Shown here: positions 1 to 11,100 of the stretch, piece after piece
Position numbering within the stretch: the first letter of the stretch is position 1
Layout: every line of letters starts with the position of its first letter
NCBI GenBank assembly: GCA_900765095.1
Contig: CAAFRB010000082.1
Span: 1-64,000 of the forward strand
Direction of reading: 5' to 3'
Origin: Clostridia bacterium
Lineage (GTDB): Bacteria > Bacillota > Clostridia > TANB77 > UBA1234
Length of the DNA stretch: 64,000 nucleotides
Made by a program: the position numbers and the translations under genes
The notes under the pieces: model-generated
The model's input: the letters and a program-made list of their open reading frames with translations, nothing else
What the model was told of the DNA's origin: nothing
Database searches by the model: none

Positions 1-212
1 AGAAATTAAATGAAGAGTATCAAGAGGTGCTAGCAGCAAATGGTGATGATAGGGTTGAAGAATTGGCAGACATGCTTGAGATTATGAGGGCTTTGGCAAA
101 ATTAGAAGGCAAAACATTGCAGGATGTAATTGAAATAGCAGATATTAAAAGTGAAAAAAGAGGAGCATTTGAGAAAAAGATATTTTTAGAAAAGGTTATA
201 GAAAAAAATTAA
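1..212 (+). CDS. MazG-like / phosphoribosyl-ATP pyrophosphohydrolase-like protein, 3' fragment
   Basis: The reading frame is open from the left edge and stops at 212, so only the last 69 residues are visible. They include KLNEEYQEVLAA and RVEELADMLEIMRALAK, the second half of the helical MazG/HisE-type nucleotide pyrophosphohydrolase fold, in which the E-E-x-x-E and E-x-x-D acidic residues bind magnesium. The short form ending IFLEKVIEKN resembles the stand-alone house-cleaning enzymes (YNKLVRDKIPEII family) of Firmicutes, which hydrolyse non-canonical NTPs. The start codon lies outside the window. An internal GTG at 27 is possible but unlikely as the true start, because the coding pattern continues upstream of it. 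The family is fairly clear; the substrate is not. Confidence 0.7.
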   Translation, partial: KLNEEYQEVLAANGDDRVEELADMLEIMRALAKLEGKTLQDVIEIADIKSEKRGAFEKKIFLEKVIEKN

Positions 213-226
213 TTTTTTAATACAAA

Positions 227-269
227 CAACCTCAAATTGTTAAGCGATGTGCCTAATGATTTGAGGTTG
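227..269. terminator. Inverted repeat between convergent genes
   Basis: An 11-bp perfect inverted repeat, CAACCTCAAAT at 227-237 and ATTTGAGGTTG at 259-269, lies between the end of the MazG-like gene and the end of pyruvate kinase. Its placement suits a shared terminator, but there is no clear T-run on the plus side, so its efficiency is doubtful. Confidence 0.4.
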
Positions 270-330
270 GTTCGTATAATATTAAATAATAAATTTTGCA
301 ATTTTTGGCGTTCTGATGTTTTGGTTATGT

Positions 331-1770
331 TTATATTACATATATTCCACCGACTCTTTTGATTGTTTTAACGCCAAGTGAATTTGATTTAGAGTATGTG
401 TCGCTTTCGCCGATTACTACTGTATCACCGTCGAATATAAGATTGCTTTCTTTTGCGTACTCTAATCCTTCTTTAATCATTTCTTCTTCTGAATTTTTTT
501 CTTCAACAATTATCGGTGTTACATTCCATACAGCACTTAACCTTCTGGCAGTTGATACGTTTGGTGTTATTGCAAATATAGGACATGCTGGCTTGAAAGA
601 AGATATTGCTATTGGTGTATGGCCACCAGATGAAAGTGAAAATATTGCTTTTGCATTTGATTGCATTGCAAGCTCACAAAGTGAGTGACCAACTATTAAG
701 TTGTTTTTGTTTCCTATAAGCGTTTTGTCGTCGTATTTGCAAAAGTTTCCCCAGTAGTCGATTTCGTTTTCTACTGTTTTTGATATTTGATGCATTGTTT
801 TTACACATTCAACAGGAAAGTTACCAGCAGCAACTTCTCCGGATAGCATTATTGCTGTTGCACCATCATAAACAGCGTTTGCTACGTCGTTTACTTCGGC
901 TCTTGTTGGTCTTGGAGATGTTGTCATTGATTCTAGCATTTGAGTTGCTACTATGACGATTTTTCCTTTTTGATTACATTTGTTTATAAATACTTTTTGT
1001 ATTGATGGTACTTTTTCCATTGCTATTTCAACACCTAAGTCACCACGTGCTACCATTATTCCATCAGCTACATCAAGTATTTCATCAAAGTTGTCGACGC
1101 CTTCTTGGTTTTCTATTTTTGCTATTATGCTTATTTGAGGTGCATTTAATTCTTTTAATAAATTTTTTATTGCTAATATATCTTCTGCTTTTCTTACGAA
1201 TGATGCAGCTATCATGTCAAAATCGTTTTCTACACCAAATGTGATGTCTGCTTTATCTTTTTCTGTTATTAGTGGGAAGTTGAGTGATAATCCGGGTATG
1301 TTTACACTCTTTCTGTTTGTTAATTTTCCACCGTGCATAACTAAACATTTGATATCTTTGTTAATGATTTCTTCGACTTTTAATTCTATAAGTCCATCAT
1401 TTATAAGGATTGTTGCACCTGGAATTACTTCAGCATATAGTGTTTCGTAATTTACATATACTTTTTCTTCATCGCCATCACAAATGTCGTGTGCTAATGT
1501 GAAGTGTGCACCGTCATTCAAATATATTTCTCCATTTTTGAATGTACCTATTCTAATTTCAGGTCCTTTTGTGTCAAGCATCATGGCTATTGGTAGATTT
1601 AGTTCATCTCTTACGCTTTTAAATAAGTCGATCCTTTTTTGTTGGTCCGAATAATCGCCATGTGAAAAGTTAAATCTTGCAACATCCATTCCAGCTGTAC
1701 ATACTCTCGCAAGTGTTGTAGCATCGTCAACAGCAGGACCTAATGTGCAAACTATTTTTGTTCGTTTCAT
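331..1770 (-). CDS. pyk: Pyruvate kinase
   Basis: This cytosolic enzyme transfers phosphate from phosphoenolpyruvate to ADP in the last step of glycolysis. The 479-residue length is that of the short form, without the extra C-terminal phosphohistidine domain found in some Bacilli. Visible signatures: N-terminal TKIVCTLGP, ARFNFSHGD (31-39), LDTKGPEIR (65-73), the active-site KIENQEG (218-224, the Lys of the IxKIEN motif) and MVARGDLG (239-246), followed by the AEVNDVANAV and MLSGE segments of the barrel. ATG is preceded by AAAGGAG at suitable spacing. It lies 62 bases downstream of the glucan phosphorylase on the same strand with only a hairpin between, so the two are probably co-transcribed, linking glycogen breakdown to glycolysis. 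Confidence 0.97.
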   Translation of the reverse strand: MKRTKIVCTLGPAVDDATTLARVCTAGMDVARFNFSHGDYSDQQKRIDLFKSVRDELNLPIAMMLDTKGPEIRIGTFKNGEIYLNDGAHFTLAHDICDGDEEKVYVNYETLYAEVIPGATILINDGLIELKVEEIINKDIKCLVMHGGKLTNRKSVNIPGLSLNFPLITEKDKADITFGVENDFDMIAASFVRKAEDILAIKNLLKELNAPQISIIAKIENQEGVDNFDEILDVADGIMVARGDLGVEIAMEKVPSIQKVFINKCNQKGKIVIVATQMLESMTTSPRPTRAEVNDVANAVYDGATAIMLSGEVAAGNFPVECVKTMHQISKTVENEIDYWGNFCKYDDKTLIGNKNNLIVGHSLCELAMQSNAKAIFSLSSGGHTPIAISSFKPACPIFAITPNVSTARRLSAVWNVTPIIVEEKNSEEEMIKEGLEYAKESNLIFDGDTVVIGESDTYSKSNSLGVKTIKRVGGIYVI

Positions 1771-1791
1771 ATTTTACTCCTTTCTATATTT

Positions 1792-1819
1792 CACCTCATT
1801 CAAATAGATGAATGAGGTG
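1792..1819 (-). other. Intercistronic hairpin between glgP and pyk
   Basis: CACCTCATTCA (1792-1802) and TGAATGAGGTG (1809-1819) form an 11-bp stem with a six-base loop in the spacer between glgP and pyk. On the minus strand it is followed by AAATATAG, not a U-run. It is therefore more likely an mRNA-stability or processing hairpin, or a weak partial terminator, than a full terminator. Confidence 0.5.
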
Positions 1820-1832
1820 TTAAAAATCATTG

Positions 1833-4394
1833 TTAATTTGTTAGCCACTTACATAAAGATAGGTCATGTTTGTTAATTAATAAATTATGTTTTGGTAATA
1901 CTCTAAATGTGTAACCGTAATTGCCACCATCATCTATTACTAAATCGCTAGAATATTCATAGTTTGATTCACCAATTGTATTTAAAAGAGTCATTTCAGA
2001 GTATAAGCTATTTGTCATCTTTCCTTGTTCATCAAGCTTTCCGCAATATACTTCAACAGTTACACTGTTAGGATCAATACCGTTTAAGAATACATTGCAT
2101 GTCATTTTTAAATTGTTTCCTGCATTTACTGTTAAGTCATCTAAGTGTGAAGCTGGTGTGATTTTTATAAGTGACCATTTTGACTTTATATCTTGTTCCC
2201 AACTTAGGTAATCTCTTATTGCTTCTATGTTTTCTTTCAAGCTATCATATCTATTTATTTGTGGAATATATAGTTTATTTAAATAGTCTACTAACATTCT
2301 TCCTGTATTATACACACCACCAACAGTTTTTATTGATGCTTTCATTTTCTTTATCCATTTAGAATTAATTTTTTCATCACTCTTTGAATAGTATAGTGGT
2401 ATTATTTCGTTTTCTAATATATCGTATATGCTTTGAGAATCAGCATTGTCTTGTAATTCATAATTAGTGTATTCTGTGTCATCGCCTATTGCCCAACCAT
2501 TGTTTCCGTCATATCCTTCAAACCACCAGCCATCTAGTATACTGAAGTTTATAACACCGTTTACACCTGCTTTTTCACCACTTGTACCACTTGCTTCTAG
2601 CGGACGGCGAGGATTGTTTAACCAAATATCAACACCGCTTACTAAATATCTTGCAATTGCCATATTGTAATTTTCTAAGATAAATACTTTTCCTTTAAAT
2701 TGTGGCATTTCAGAAATTTCATAAATTCTTTTTACTAAATCTTGTCCTTGTATATCTGCTGGGTGTGGTTTTCCTGCAAATACTATTTGTACAGGTCTTG
2801 TTGGGTCGTTTAGTATCTTTGTTATTTTTTCCAAATCTTTAAATATTAAATCTGCACGCTTGTATGTTGCGAATCTTCTTGCAAATCCAATTGTAAGAAC
2901 ATTTGGATCAAATATTTTTTCTACGTCGTTTAATTCTTCCATAGAGGCACCATGACGTATTTTTTGAGCTTTGATATTTTTTCTTATTAAATTTCCCAAT
3001 TTGTTTTTTTGAATTTTATGTGCTTCCCAAAGTTCGTTATCTGGTATGTTGTCGATATCGTTCCAAACTTCTGCGTCATAAAGTTTTTCTTGCCATAGAG
3101 GACGCATATAAGCATTGTATAAGCTTTTCAATGTTGGAGCAAGCCATGTTCCTGTATGGATTCCATTCGTTACATAGTCTATTGGAACTTCGCTTGCAGC
3201 TGTTTCAGGCCACAATTCAGAGAAAAGTCCTCTTGAAACTTCACCATGTAGCTTACTAACACCATTCTTTACACCTGCTATTTTTAATGCAAGCACAGCC
3301 ATGTTAAATCCATCAGACATAACATTTTCTTTTTTTAATCCTAAGTTTAAAAAGTCATTTCGTGAAATTCCTAATTCGTTGTAGTAAGAAGAAAAATATC
3401 TATCCATCAAATCTATTGGAAATATATCGTTTCCAGCTGGTACTGGCGTGTGTGTTGTAAAAACGGTGCATGTAGATGCTAATTTTTTTGCAACATCAAA
3501 CGATACATTTTTTTCTTCCATAAATTTTTTAATAACTTCTAATGCAACGAAAGAAGAATGTCCTTCGTTCATGTGGTATAATGAAGGTGATATGTTTAAT
3601 GTTTTTAATAGTTTCATTCCACCTATACCTAAAATGATTTCTTGAGATATTCTCATTTCTTGATTTCCACCATAAAGTTTTAGAGTTAGTCCCTTATCTG
3701 TTGGTGAATTCAAATTTATATCACTATCTAATAAATATAGTTTTACTCTTCCTATAGCGATGCTCCAAACCTTTAGATAAACAATCCTTCCAGGAAATTC
3801 TACTGAAATAATTAAATCATTTCCGTCATCATCTAATACAGGGATTATTGGCAAATCCTCTATTGATGTTGGAGAATAGTCGAATAATTCGCTACCGTCT
3901 TTGTTAATAAATTGATGGAAGTATCCTTGCTTATACAAAAGTCCAACAGGTATAAATGGTATACCTAAATCACTTGCAGATTTGCAATGGTCCCCTGACA
4001 ATATACCTAATCCACCAGCATATATTGGCAATATTTCATCAATACCATATTCAGCAGAAAAATATGCAACAATATCATTTTTGTTGTTTGGAAATTGCGT
4101 ATTAAAATATGTATCTTCAGTTGATAAATAAGATTTAAAATTATCAACTATTAAATCATAATCTTTCAAAAAGTCACTATCATTTGAAACTTCAATTAAT
4201 CTCTTTTGATTTATTCTTGAAAGGAATTTTACTGGATTTTTTCCTACCTTTGCAAATAGTACAGGGTCTATATAATCGTATAGACGTAAAGCACTGGTGT
4301 TCCATGACCACCATAAATTATTTGCAATGTTAGACAAATATGAAATCCTTTCTGGTAACTGTGGTTTAACTGTTATTTTCCCGAATAAATACAC
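1833..4394 (-). CDS. glgP: Alpha-glucan (glycogen) phosphorylase, GT35
   Basis: This enzyme phosphorolyses alpha-1,4-glucan ends to glucose-1-phosphate. At 853 residues it matches the alpha-glucan phosphorylase type with an N-terminal DUF3417 segment (LSNIANNLWWSWN near residue 20). Conserved blocks: AYFSAEYGIDEILPIYAGGLG and LSGDHCKSASDLG early on, HMNEGHSSFVALE, and the PLP-binding block NPRRPLEASGTSGEKAGVNG near residue 603, whose Lys is the Schiff-base residue. The start is GTG: GGAGG lies 8 bases upstream, and the protein begins MYLFGKI. The C-terminal 100 residues form a beta-rich extension. It is downstream of the YtxC-like gene and upstream of pyk on the same strand. The branching enzyme and GT4 synthase nearby support a role in glycogen turnover. 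Confidence 0.95.
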   Translation of the reverse strand: MYLFGKITVKPQLPERISYLSNIANNLWWSWNTSALRLYDYIDPVLFAKVGKNPVKFLSRINQKRLIEVSNDSDFLKDYDLIVDNFKSYLSTEDTYFNTQFPNNKNDIVAYFSAEYGIDEILPIYAGGLGILSGDHCKSASDLGIPFIPVGLLYKQGYFHQFINKDGSELFDYSPTSIEDLPIIPVLDDDGNDLIISVEFPGRIVYLKVWSIAIGRVKLYLLDSDINLNSPTDKGLTLKLYGGNQEMRISQEIILGIGGMKLLKTLNISPSLYHMNEGHSSFVALEVIKKFMEEKNVSFDVAKKLASTCTVFTTHTPVPAGNDIFPIDLMDRYFSSYYNELGISRNDFLNLGLKKENVMSDGFNMAVLALKIAGVKNGVSKLHGEVSRGLFSELWPETAASEVPIDYVTNGIHTGTWLAPTLKSLYNAYMRPLWQEKLYDAEVWNDIDNIPDNELWEAHKIQKNKLGNLIRKNIKAQKIRHGASMEELNDVEKIFDPNVLTIGFARRFATYKRADLIFKDLEKITKILNDPTRPVQIVFAGKPHPADIQGQDLVKRIYEISEMPQFKGKVFILENYNMAIARYLVSGVDIWLNNPRRPLEASGTSGEKAGVNGVINFSILDGWWFEGYDGNNGWAIGDDTEYTNYELQDNADSQSIYDILENEIIPLYYSKSDEKINSKWIKKMKASIKTVGGVYNTGRMLVDYLNKLYIPQINRYDSLKENIEAIRDYLSWEQDIKSKWSLIKITPASHLDDLTVNAGNNLKMTCNVFLNGIDPNSVTVEVYCGKLDEQGKMTNSLYSEMTLLNTIGESNYEYSSDLVIDDGGNYGYTFRVLPKHNLLINKHDLSLCKWLTN

Positions 4395-4460
4395 TTAAAA
4401 TTCCTCCTTTTTATCCTATGTTCATACATATCAATATTATCTAATACTTGAAAGTTAATG

Positions 4461-5000
4461 TCAATAATGAGAGTATGTTTTTTCTATGATATTTTCAAGA
4501 TGACTATGGTAATCATTTAATTTGAAATAGGCGTAAAAGTCCACGTATATATAATTTTTTGTTCTAAAGTTTAGCAAAAGTTTGTTGAGGATTAAATCTT
4601 TTCTATACAAATATAATTTCTTTGCTTCTATTGATGGATAATTTGAATCTAATACCACGTGAACAATGTTTGATATTCTTTCAAAATCGTATTGTGAAAG
4701 ATAATTGTATTTTGAAGATAGTATTTGATATGTGAATCGTCTTTCAAAGAATTTAATTATGAGCTCAGATAGTATTAGTGATATGCTCGTGTATACGTAT
4801 ATATAGCTTAAATATATATTTGAATTTAATTTCCTGTTTAATGTATTTTCATAATACGATTGACACTTGATGGCTATAGTGTATATACCGTTAACTTTTT
4901 TATGAAAAAAGTTTAATCGTTTGTAATTAGTTAGTTCCCTAATTAACAAACTATAAAATGATTTTGAATAAATTTTGATAATTACATATTTGGGATTCAT
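4461..5000 (-). CDS. YtxC-like sporulation-associated protein, short form
   Basis: A 179-residue protein. I chose the ATG at 5000 over an upstream GTG at 5021 because AGGAG sits 8 bases before the ATG. Its end (LLLNFRTKNYIYVDFYAYFKLNDY, then LENIIEKTYSHY) resembles the YtxC family of Firmicutes, whose central block reads N-F-R-x-K-x-Y-I ... F-x-N-F-R-L-K-D-Y with a following helix. YtxC members are usually about 280 residues and continue for roughly 100 more; here the reading frame stops just after that block and nothing similar follows in the 66 bases before glgP. It is either a natural short version or a truncation. Other spore genes in the window fit. Function of the family is unclear; the assignment is by eye only. 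Confidence 0.5.
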   Translation of the reverse strand: MNPKYVIIKIYSKSFYSLLIRELTNYKRLNFFHKKVNGIYTIAIKCQSYYENTLNRKLNSNIYLSYIYVYTSISLILSELIIKFFERRFTYQILSSKYNYLSQYDFERISNIVHVVLDSNYPSIEAKKLYLYRKDLILNKLLLNFRTKNYIYVDFYAYFKLNDYHSHLENIIEKTYSHY

Positions 5001-5113
5001 CGCACACACTCCTAATATCACGTATAGATATTGTTTGCATAATTATCGAATAATATACAGAAAATATAATATTAAAGTTGCCGTAAAATCAAATAATAAA
5101 GAGATTAAAAGTA

Positions 5114-5141
5114 TTGAAAAAAATATTTGATAATGTATAAT
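5114..5141 (+). promoter_or_regulatory. Candidate sigma-A promoter for the giant repeat gene
   Basis: TTGAAA (5114-5119), a 16-base spacer and TATAAT (5136-5141) lie 37 bases before the chosen ATG at 5178. Confidence 0.5.
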
Positions 5142-5177
5142 AATTATATATGTATATTTATTGGTAGAGGTGAACAA

Positions 5178-8100
5178 ATGAAAACGATTTTTAGTGTACT
5201 TAAGGAAAAACTTAATATATTAGGTTACAATGAAAATGTCGCAAATTCTATAATCAGAAAATTTGATCTTGCCTTGATTGAAAAACAGGTTTCGGATGAA
5301 AAAGATTACGAAAAAGTTGTTGAAATTGATGAGTTTGAAGAGCCTACGGTTGAGATAATAGAATTGTTTTTAAATATAAAATATGATGTTATACAAGTTG
5401 AAGTTTTAGAAGGGGATATAGAACTATCATCTACAGAATCAGCTATAGGCACTAGATTTGCTATAGCTGATTACACTCTATCTAAAAGATGTGCACTTAT
5501 GGCAGTTACAACTGATTTTAAGGTTATAATCATGATATATAAACCAAGCCTTAAAATTCAAAATTTGTATAATGGAATTAAATACGAACAAAATTATAAA
5601 AAAGAAAGAGATGAGATTGTTAAAGAATATTACGATGCTTTCTTAGCTAACGGAAGAGTATCGGAAAGAAAAATTAAAGAAATTTTAACTATGCTTGTTT
5701 CAGATTATGTAATAGATGAAATGGCTGTTAACAACTTGAATCCAAGAATGAAGATGTATGATAATGAATTAAAGTATGCTGAAAACTTATACTCATATTC
5801 TTTGAGATTTATCAACTTAAGGAGCAACAAAATAGAGGTGTTAAATAAGAAAACAAGGATAAAGAGAGCATCTAAAAATGTGCAAGCTGGAATGATTACA
5901 AACGATCCATATATCAAGCTTGATAAAATGCCAGCAGAAGCAAACTTTCCTTTGAATACAATTTCGTATTATTGGATATTAAGAGGTGGAAGCGAAGAGA
6001 TTGCTATATTTATAGCACCTAGAGTATATGAACAAGCCACGTTTGCTGAACTAAAAAAAGAAGATCCACGAATATCACAATTAGCAGACGAACTATCAAG
6101 AAAGTTTAGAAGAGAGGATGATACTGATGTAGATGCAAAAGTCATAGAGAACGCATTGAAAAAATTAAATTTTGAGTTGATGTTCCCATCAGTAAACGTG
6201 ATAAGAGAAAACCTAATTAATAAGAGCGATTTGATTGAACCTATATCGTATAAATATAAAGTTATAACAGATCCTATAGAATTTGAGGAAATGCTTTATA
6301 TAACGATTGAAGATAATGTATCAAGAAGATACAAATATAGTTTAGTTGAAAATGTTTTAGAGGATTTAACTACTATTGGAAATAAACTTGAATATACAGA
6401 CGAAGACGGCACAATGGTCAGAAAACAATCTATAGCTGACTTTAATGTAAATGCACCTGCGATAATAATCAGGAGAGAAACTTTTATTGATATTACAAGG
6501 ATTCCAGATTTGCTTGGATATATATACGAAGACATGAAATATTATGGAACAGACGGACTTCCAGTGCCTAATATAGAGGTCGATTTTTATATTCCAAAGT
6601 TTACAATGGGTAGCAATAATGTAACGATGTTCAATGGAACGAGCTTACAGTTTAAATTAGACAACGTTTCCAAAAAGAATTTGTTTAATGAAGAATCGGA
6701 AAATGCAGCTTATGTTATAGGCAGTAATGAAGCATTGCCTGGTTCTACGTATGTTACTGTTAAGTATTTGAATTCAAAGGGAGAAATACTGAAAGAAAAT
6801 AAAGTGGGAAATGTGTTTCCTAGAACGACATATCTTCCTGAAATTATTCCTATAATAAACGACAAAGAAGGAAGAGAATGGGTATTTTCATCTGAAGAAG
6901 TACAACCATTTTTGTTAAACGAAAACCCTGATATGAATAAAATCGAATTGAAATATAATGAGAGATTTGCTAGGGTTACTATTTCATTTATTAATAGAGA
7001 GGGAAAGAAACTTGCTGATGACAAACAAGAGATATTGCAAGTTGGAACGAATTATGATTTCGCAGACAAGTTTGTGTATACTGATAAAAATAACGATGAC
7101 TGGAAGCTGTTATTTGCAAGACCTTCGAAATTGGTTGTAAAAGAGTCTGATGAAAAGAATAAAATTATTTTAGTTTACGATATAGAAAAAGCTGATGTTA
7201 CAATTAGGTTCCTAACTAAGAGTGGTAATAAAATTGCAGATGATAAAATTATTCAAACAGTTGCAGATAAACAGTATACAGCACAGACTGTTCCATATAT
7301 AGTGGACTATGAAGGATTGGGCTGGAACTATATTGAAAATACGGTGGCCACCATAGAAGTAAAAAGCGATAAGCCTAATGTCATAGACTTGATATATGAA
7401 GAGGCAAAACAAAAAGTTACGACGAGAATTGTAGATGAATCAAATATAAGATTAAATGATGATAAAATCGATTTTATCCAAATTGGCAAAAAGTTTGCAG
7501 TGAACTTTGACAATGAAATAACTGACTATAGTTTAAGAGAATGGAGTTTATTAAACGTAAAGAATAATGATATTACTGTAAGCAAGGATGAAAAAGATAA
7601 TATCATAGAAGCTGTATATAAGCCTATAAAAGCTAAAGTTACAATAAAGCTTCTTAACATGAATGACAGACCTATAAAAGATGTATTAGTAGAAGAAGCG
7701 CAGATTGGAGATATGTATAATCCTGATAATAAAGCTGAGGTAGTGGATAATTACGGAAGAGTATGGACATGTAAAGATAAAGGAGAAAGTATTGTAATAT
7801 CACGAAAAGAGTCTCAAAATATTGTTTCACTTAGATATGAACCTCTATTATCTAAAGTTACAGTTAAATATTATAGCGATGAAATGACGGAGCTATTAGA
7901 CCCTAAATATGAAATGGTGCAAGTAGGCTCGAAGTATAAAAACTCGCCAATAACAAATATAACTGATTTTGCAGGCAAAAGATGGATTTTTGATGATTCT
8001 AAAGTACCAAGCATTGTAGTAAAGAAACATGAAGAAGAAAATATTATAAATATTTATTACGATAAGGAAACAACAAAAGCTAAGTTGGTATTCGTTGATG

Positions 8101-11100
8101 TTTACGGCAATAAACTTAGAGATCCACAAGAAGTTGATGCACAAATAGGTGCTGAACTTGAAGAAAATTTATTCTATAAGATAACAGACTACAATGGTGG
8201 AAGATGGATGCTTGAAGACAGTGAACCAAAGAACCGTGTTGTGCGTGACAGAGGTAACGAATTCAAATTAATTTATGGTGAGATAAAAGCAAAAGTTCTA
8301 GTTAAACACGTTGCTGTCAAGACACAAAAACCTTTTGTAGAAGATATAATTTCTACAACTAAACTTGGCGGAATTTATGTTCCAAATATAAGGCAAACTA
8401 TAATTGATAAAAACAAGTGGAAGTGGAAATATATAGGCGATGAGAATGTGTCTATTATAGTGAAAGAAAACGAACAAGAAAATATAATAATTTTGACTTA
8501 TGATGAAGTTACAAGCAAAGTTATTTCTAAATACAGAAACCAAGATAATGAGCCGATAAAAAAAGATACGGTACGTGAAATACAAGTAGGTAAAGAAATT
8601 GTACCAGATAATTTGGAAAAATTTAATGATGAGAATGGTTTAGGTTGGAAATATAAAAATTCAAAGATAGAAAACAAATATGTCTTAGAAGAGGACAATA
8701 TAATAACCAATTATTATGAACCATTAAATTCAAAAATAATAAAGCAATATATTGATGAAGAGGATAAAGAAATAATACCTTCTGAAAGTTTAGTAATACA
8801 AGTGGGTAAAAAGTTTGTGCCAGAGATTAAAGAGAAAATTGTTGATTCGAAAGGATGCATGTGGCAATACGAAATTTTATCTGCTAACGAATTAATAGTT
8901 AAAGAACAAGAAAACGTAGTGATATATCAATATAAAAAATTGCTTTCAGATGTTAAGATTAATTATTTAAGTGAAGAAGGAGACTTGATTGCAGAGCTTA
9001 TTGTTACTCGAATACAAGTCGGAAAAATATACGAACCAAAGATAGAAAATTCGTACACAGATAAAGAAGAAAAAGCTTGGATATTTAAGACTGTGGACAA
9101 CGATAAAATCAAAGTGGCTGAAGAAGCTGCAAACAACGTTATAAATATAACGTACAAAAAAGAATTGGTAGATGTTAAGTTATCTTATTTTGGCTCTAAT
9201 ATGCAAATTATAAAAGAACCTAAAATAGTAAAAGCACAAATAGGTAGTGTGTACATTCCAGAACCAGAAGAAATAATTATTGACTCTAAAAAGATTGGCT
9301 GGACTTTGATAAAAGATAAAATACCAAAAGTCAAAGTAAATAGAAATCCAGCAGAAAATATTACTAATATTAACTATGATAAATATTTAGTAAATACAAC
9401 AGTTGAATTTAATGACGATAACAACAAACATATTATTAATTCTAGTGTTACAAAGCAACAAGTCGGAACATCATTCTTGCCTAAGATAGAAGATTATATC
9501 GAAGATGAATTAGGAAGAGAATGGATATATGCTTTGAAAGTGGAAAATAGATTTTTCATGACAGGAAAAAAGGTTGAACCAATAACTGTTTCTGAGAAAG
9601 AGGAGAAAAACTTAATTAAATTACATTATAAAAAATCTATGAATCAAGTTGTTGTAAGGTATATAGATCCACTTGGAACTGAAATAAGACCAGCTCTTAA
9701 TACAGAAGCACAAATTGGAAGTGATTACACACCTGATATAATAGAAAAGATTGTCGGTACGGGCAATGTTAAGTGGGTATACAATCCTAATAGCAATTCT
9801 AAAATTAAGATTAGTAAGGATCCTAACTTAAACGTAGTTAATTTGGCTTATGAAGAACAAAAAGCAACTGTAACGTATATCTATAAAGATGAATACGACA
9901 ATGAACTACAAAAGCCAAGAAAACTACTTGAGCAGATTGGTAGTGTGTATGCTACGGAACCTGAAAACATCATAACAGGCGCAGATGACAGAGTTTGGGA
10001 ATACAAGAAGAAGAGTGCAGATGAGTTGAAGATAGATGATGACGACAAGAAGAACGTAGTAGAAGTTGTATATTCTCCATTGCAAGTCGATGTACTTTTA
10101 AAATTTGTAACTTTGAAAGGTAAAACTATCGTTGCAAATAAAACGGTTAAAGCTCAACTTGGTAGTGAATTTAGACCAAATATAGATACTACTATTACAA
10201 ACGATGACTCTAAATTATTTAAGTTTGTTAAATGCGAACCTGAAAAGATAAAGGTGAAAGAGTTGCCAGTTGGTGCTACAACACCTATAAATGTCTTTAC
10301 TCTAACCTATGAAGCTGTTTATAGTAATACTGGAATTATGTTTAAGGATATTGATGGAAACAAATTAAGAGATGATCATATTGAACAACTACAAGTTGGT
10401 ACTGTGTATGCTCCAGAGCCTATTCAATATATAAAAGATAGAAATGGAATACAGTGGCAATTAATCACAAATAAAGTTGATTCATTAAGAGTTAAAGAGA
10501 ATGAAAAAAATAATTTTATAACATTAGTATATGAAGTTGCGAAGGCTGAAATATCTGTTAGATACAAGAATGTAGATGGAATGACAATAAAAGAAGCTGA
10601 TATATCTCATTTAGAAATTGGTAAAGAATTTATACCAACGCCAGAAAAAGAACTTACAGATAAAGACGGTAAAAAATGGACATATAGTTCGGTAAACCCT
10701 GTGAAATTAACAGTTGGCAGTATTAATAATATCATAAATGTAACATATATTGAAAAGAAAGCATTCACTACTATTAAGATACAAACAACAGATGGTAAGC
10801 CATTGAGGAGCGATATAAGGGAGAAGGTACAAGTGGGAAGTGTGTATAATCCAAGACCTTCAAATAGAGTTATATATGATGAAAACAGCAATATGTGGAG
10901 ATATGCATATAATTCACCAAACGATATTATTGTTTCAGAAAACAATGATGAAAACGTAATAATCCAATATTACACTACTGAAACTAATACTATTAAAGAT
11001 GATCCAAATAAGCCATACTATAATCCAGAAGTAGAAAAATTCATTGATGAAAAGTTGGTTGAAGAAGCAAAAAAAGAAGATGCTGCAAAAGTTGAACTTG

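Noticed and set aside
6747..10985. Repeats considered as a CRISPR array or DNA satellite
   Set aside because: Similarity is at protein level only, with a period of about 220 bp and diverged DNA; no short identical repeats with unique spacers.
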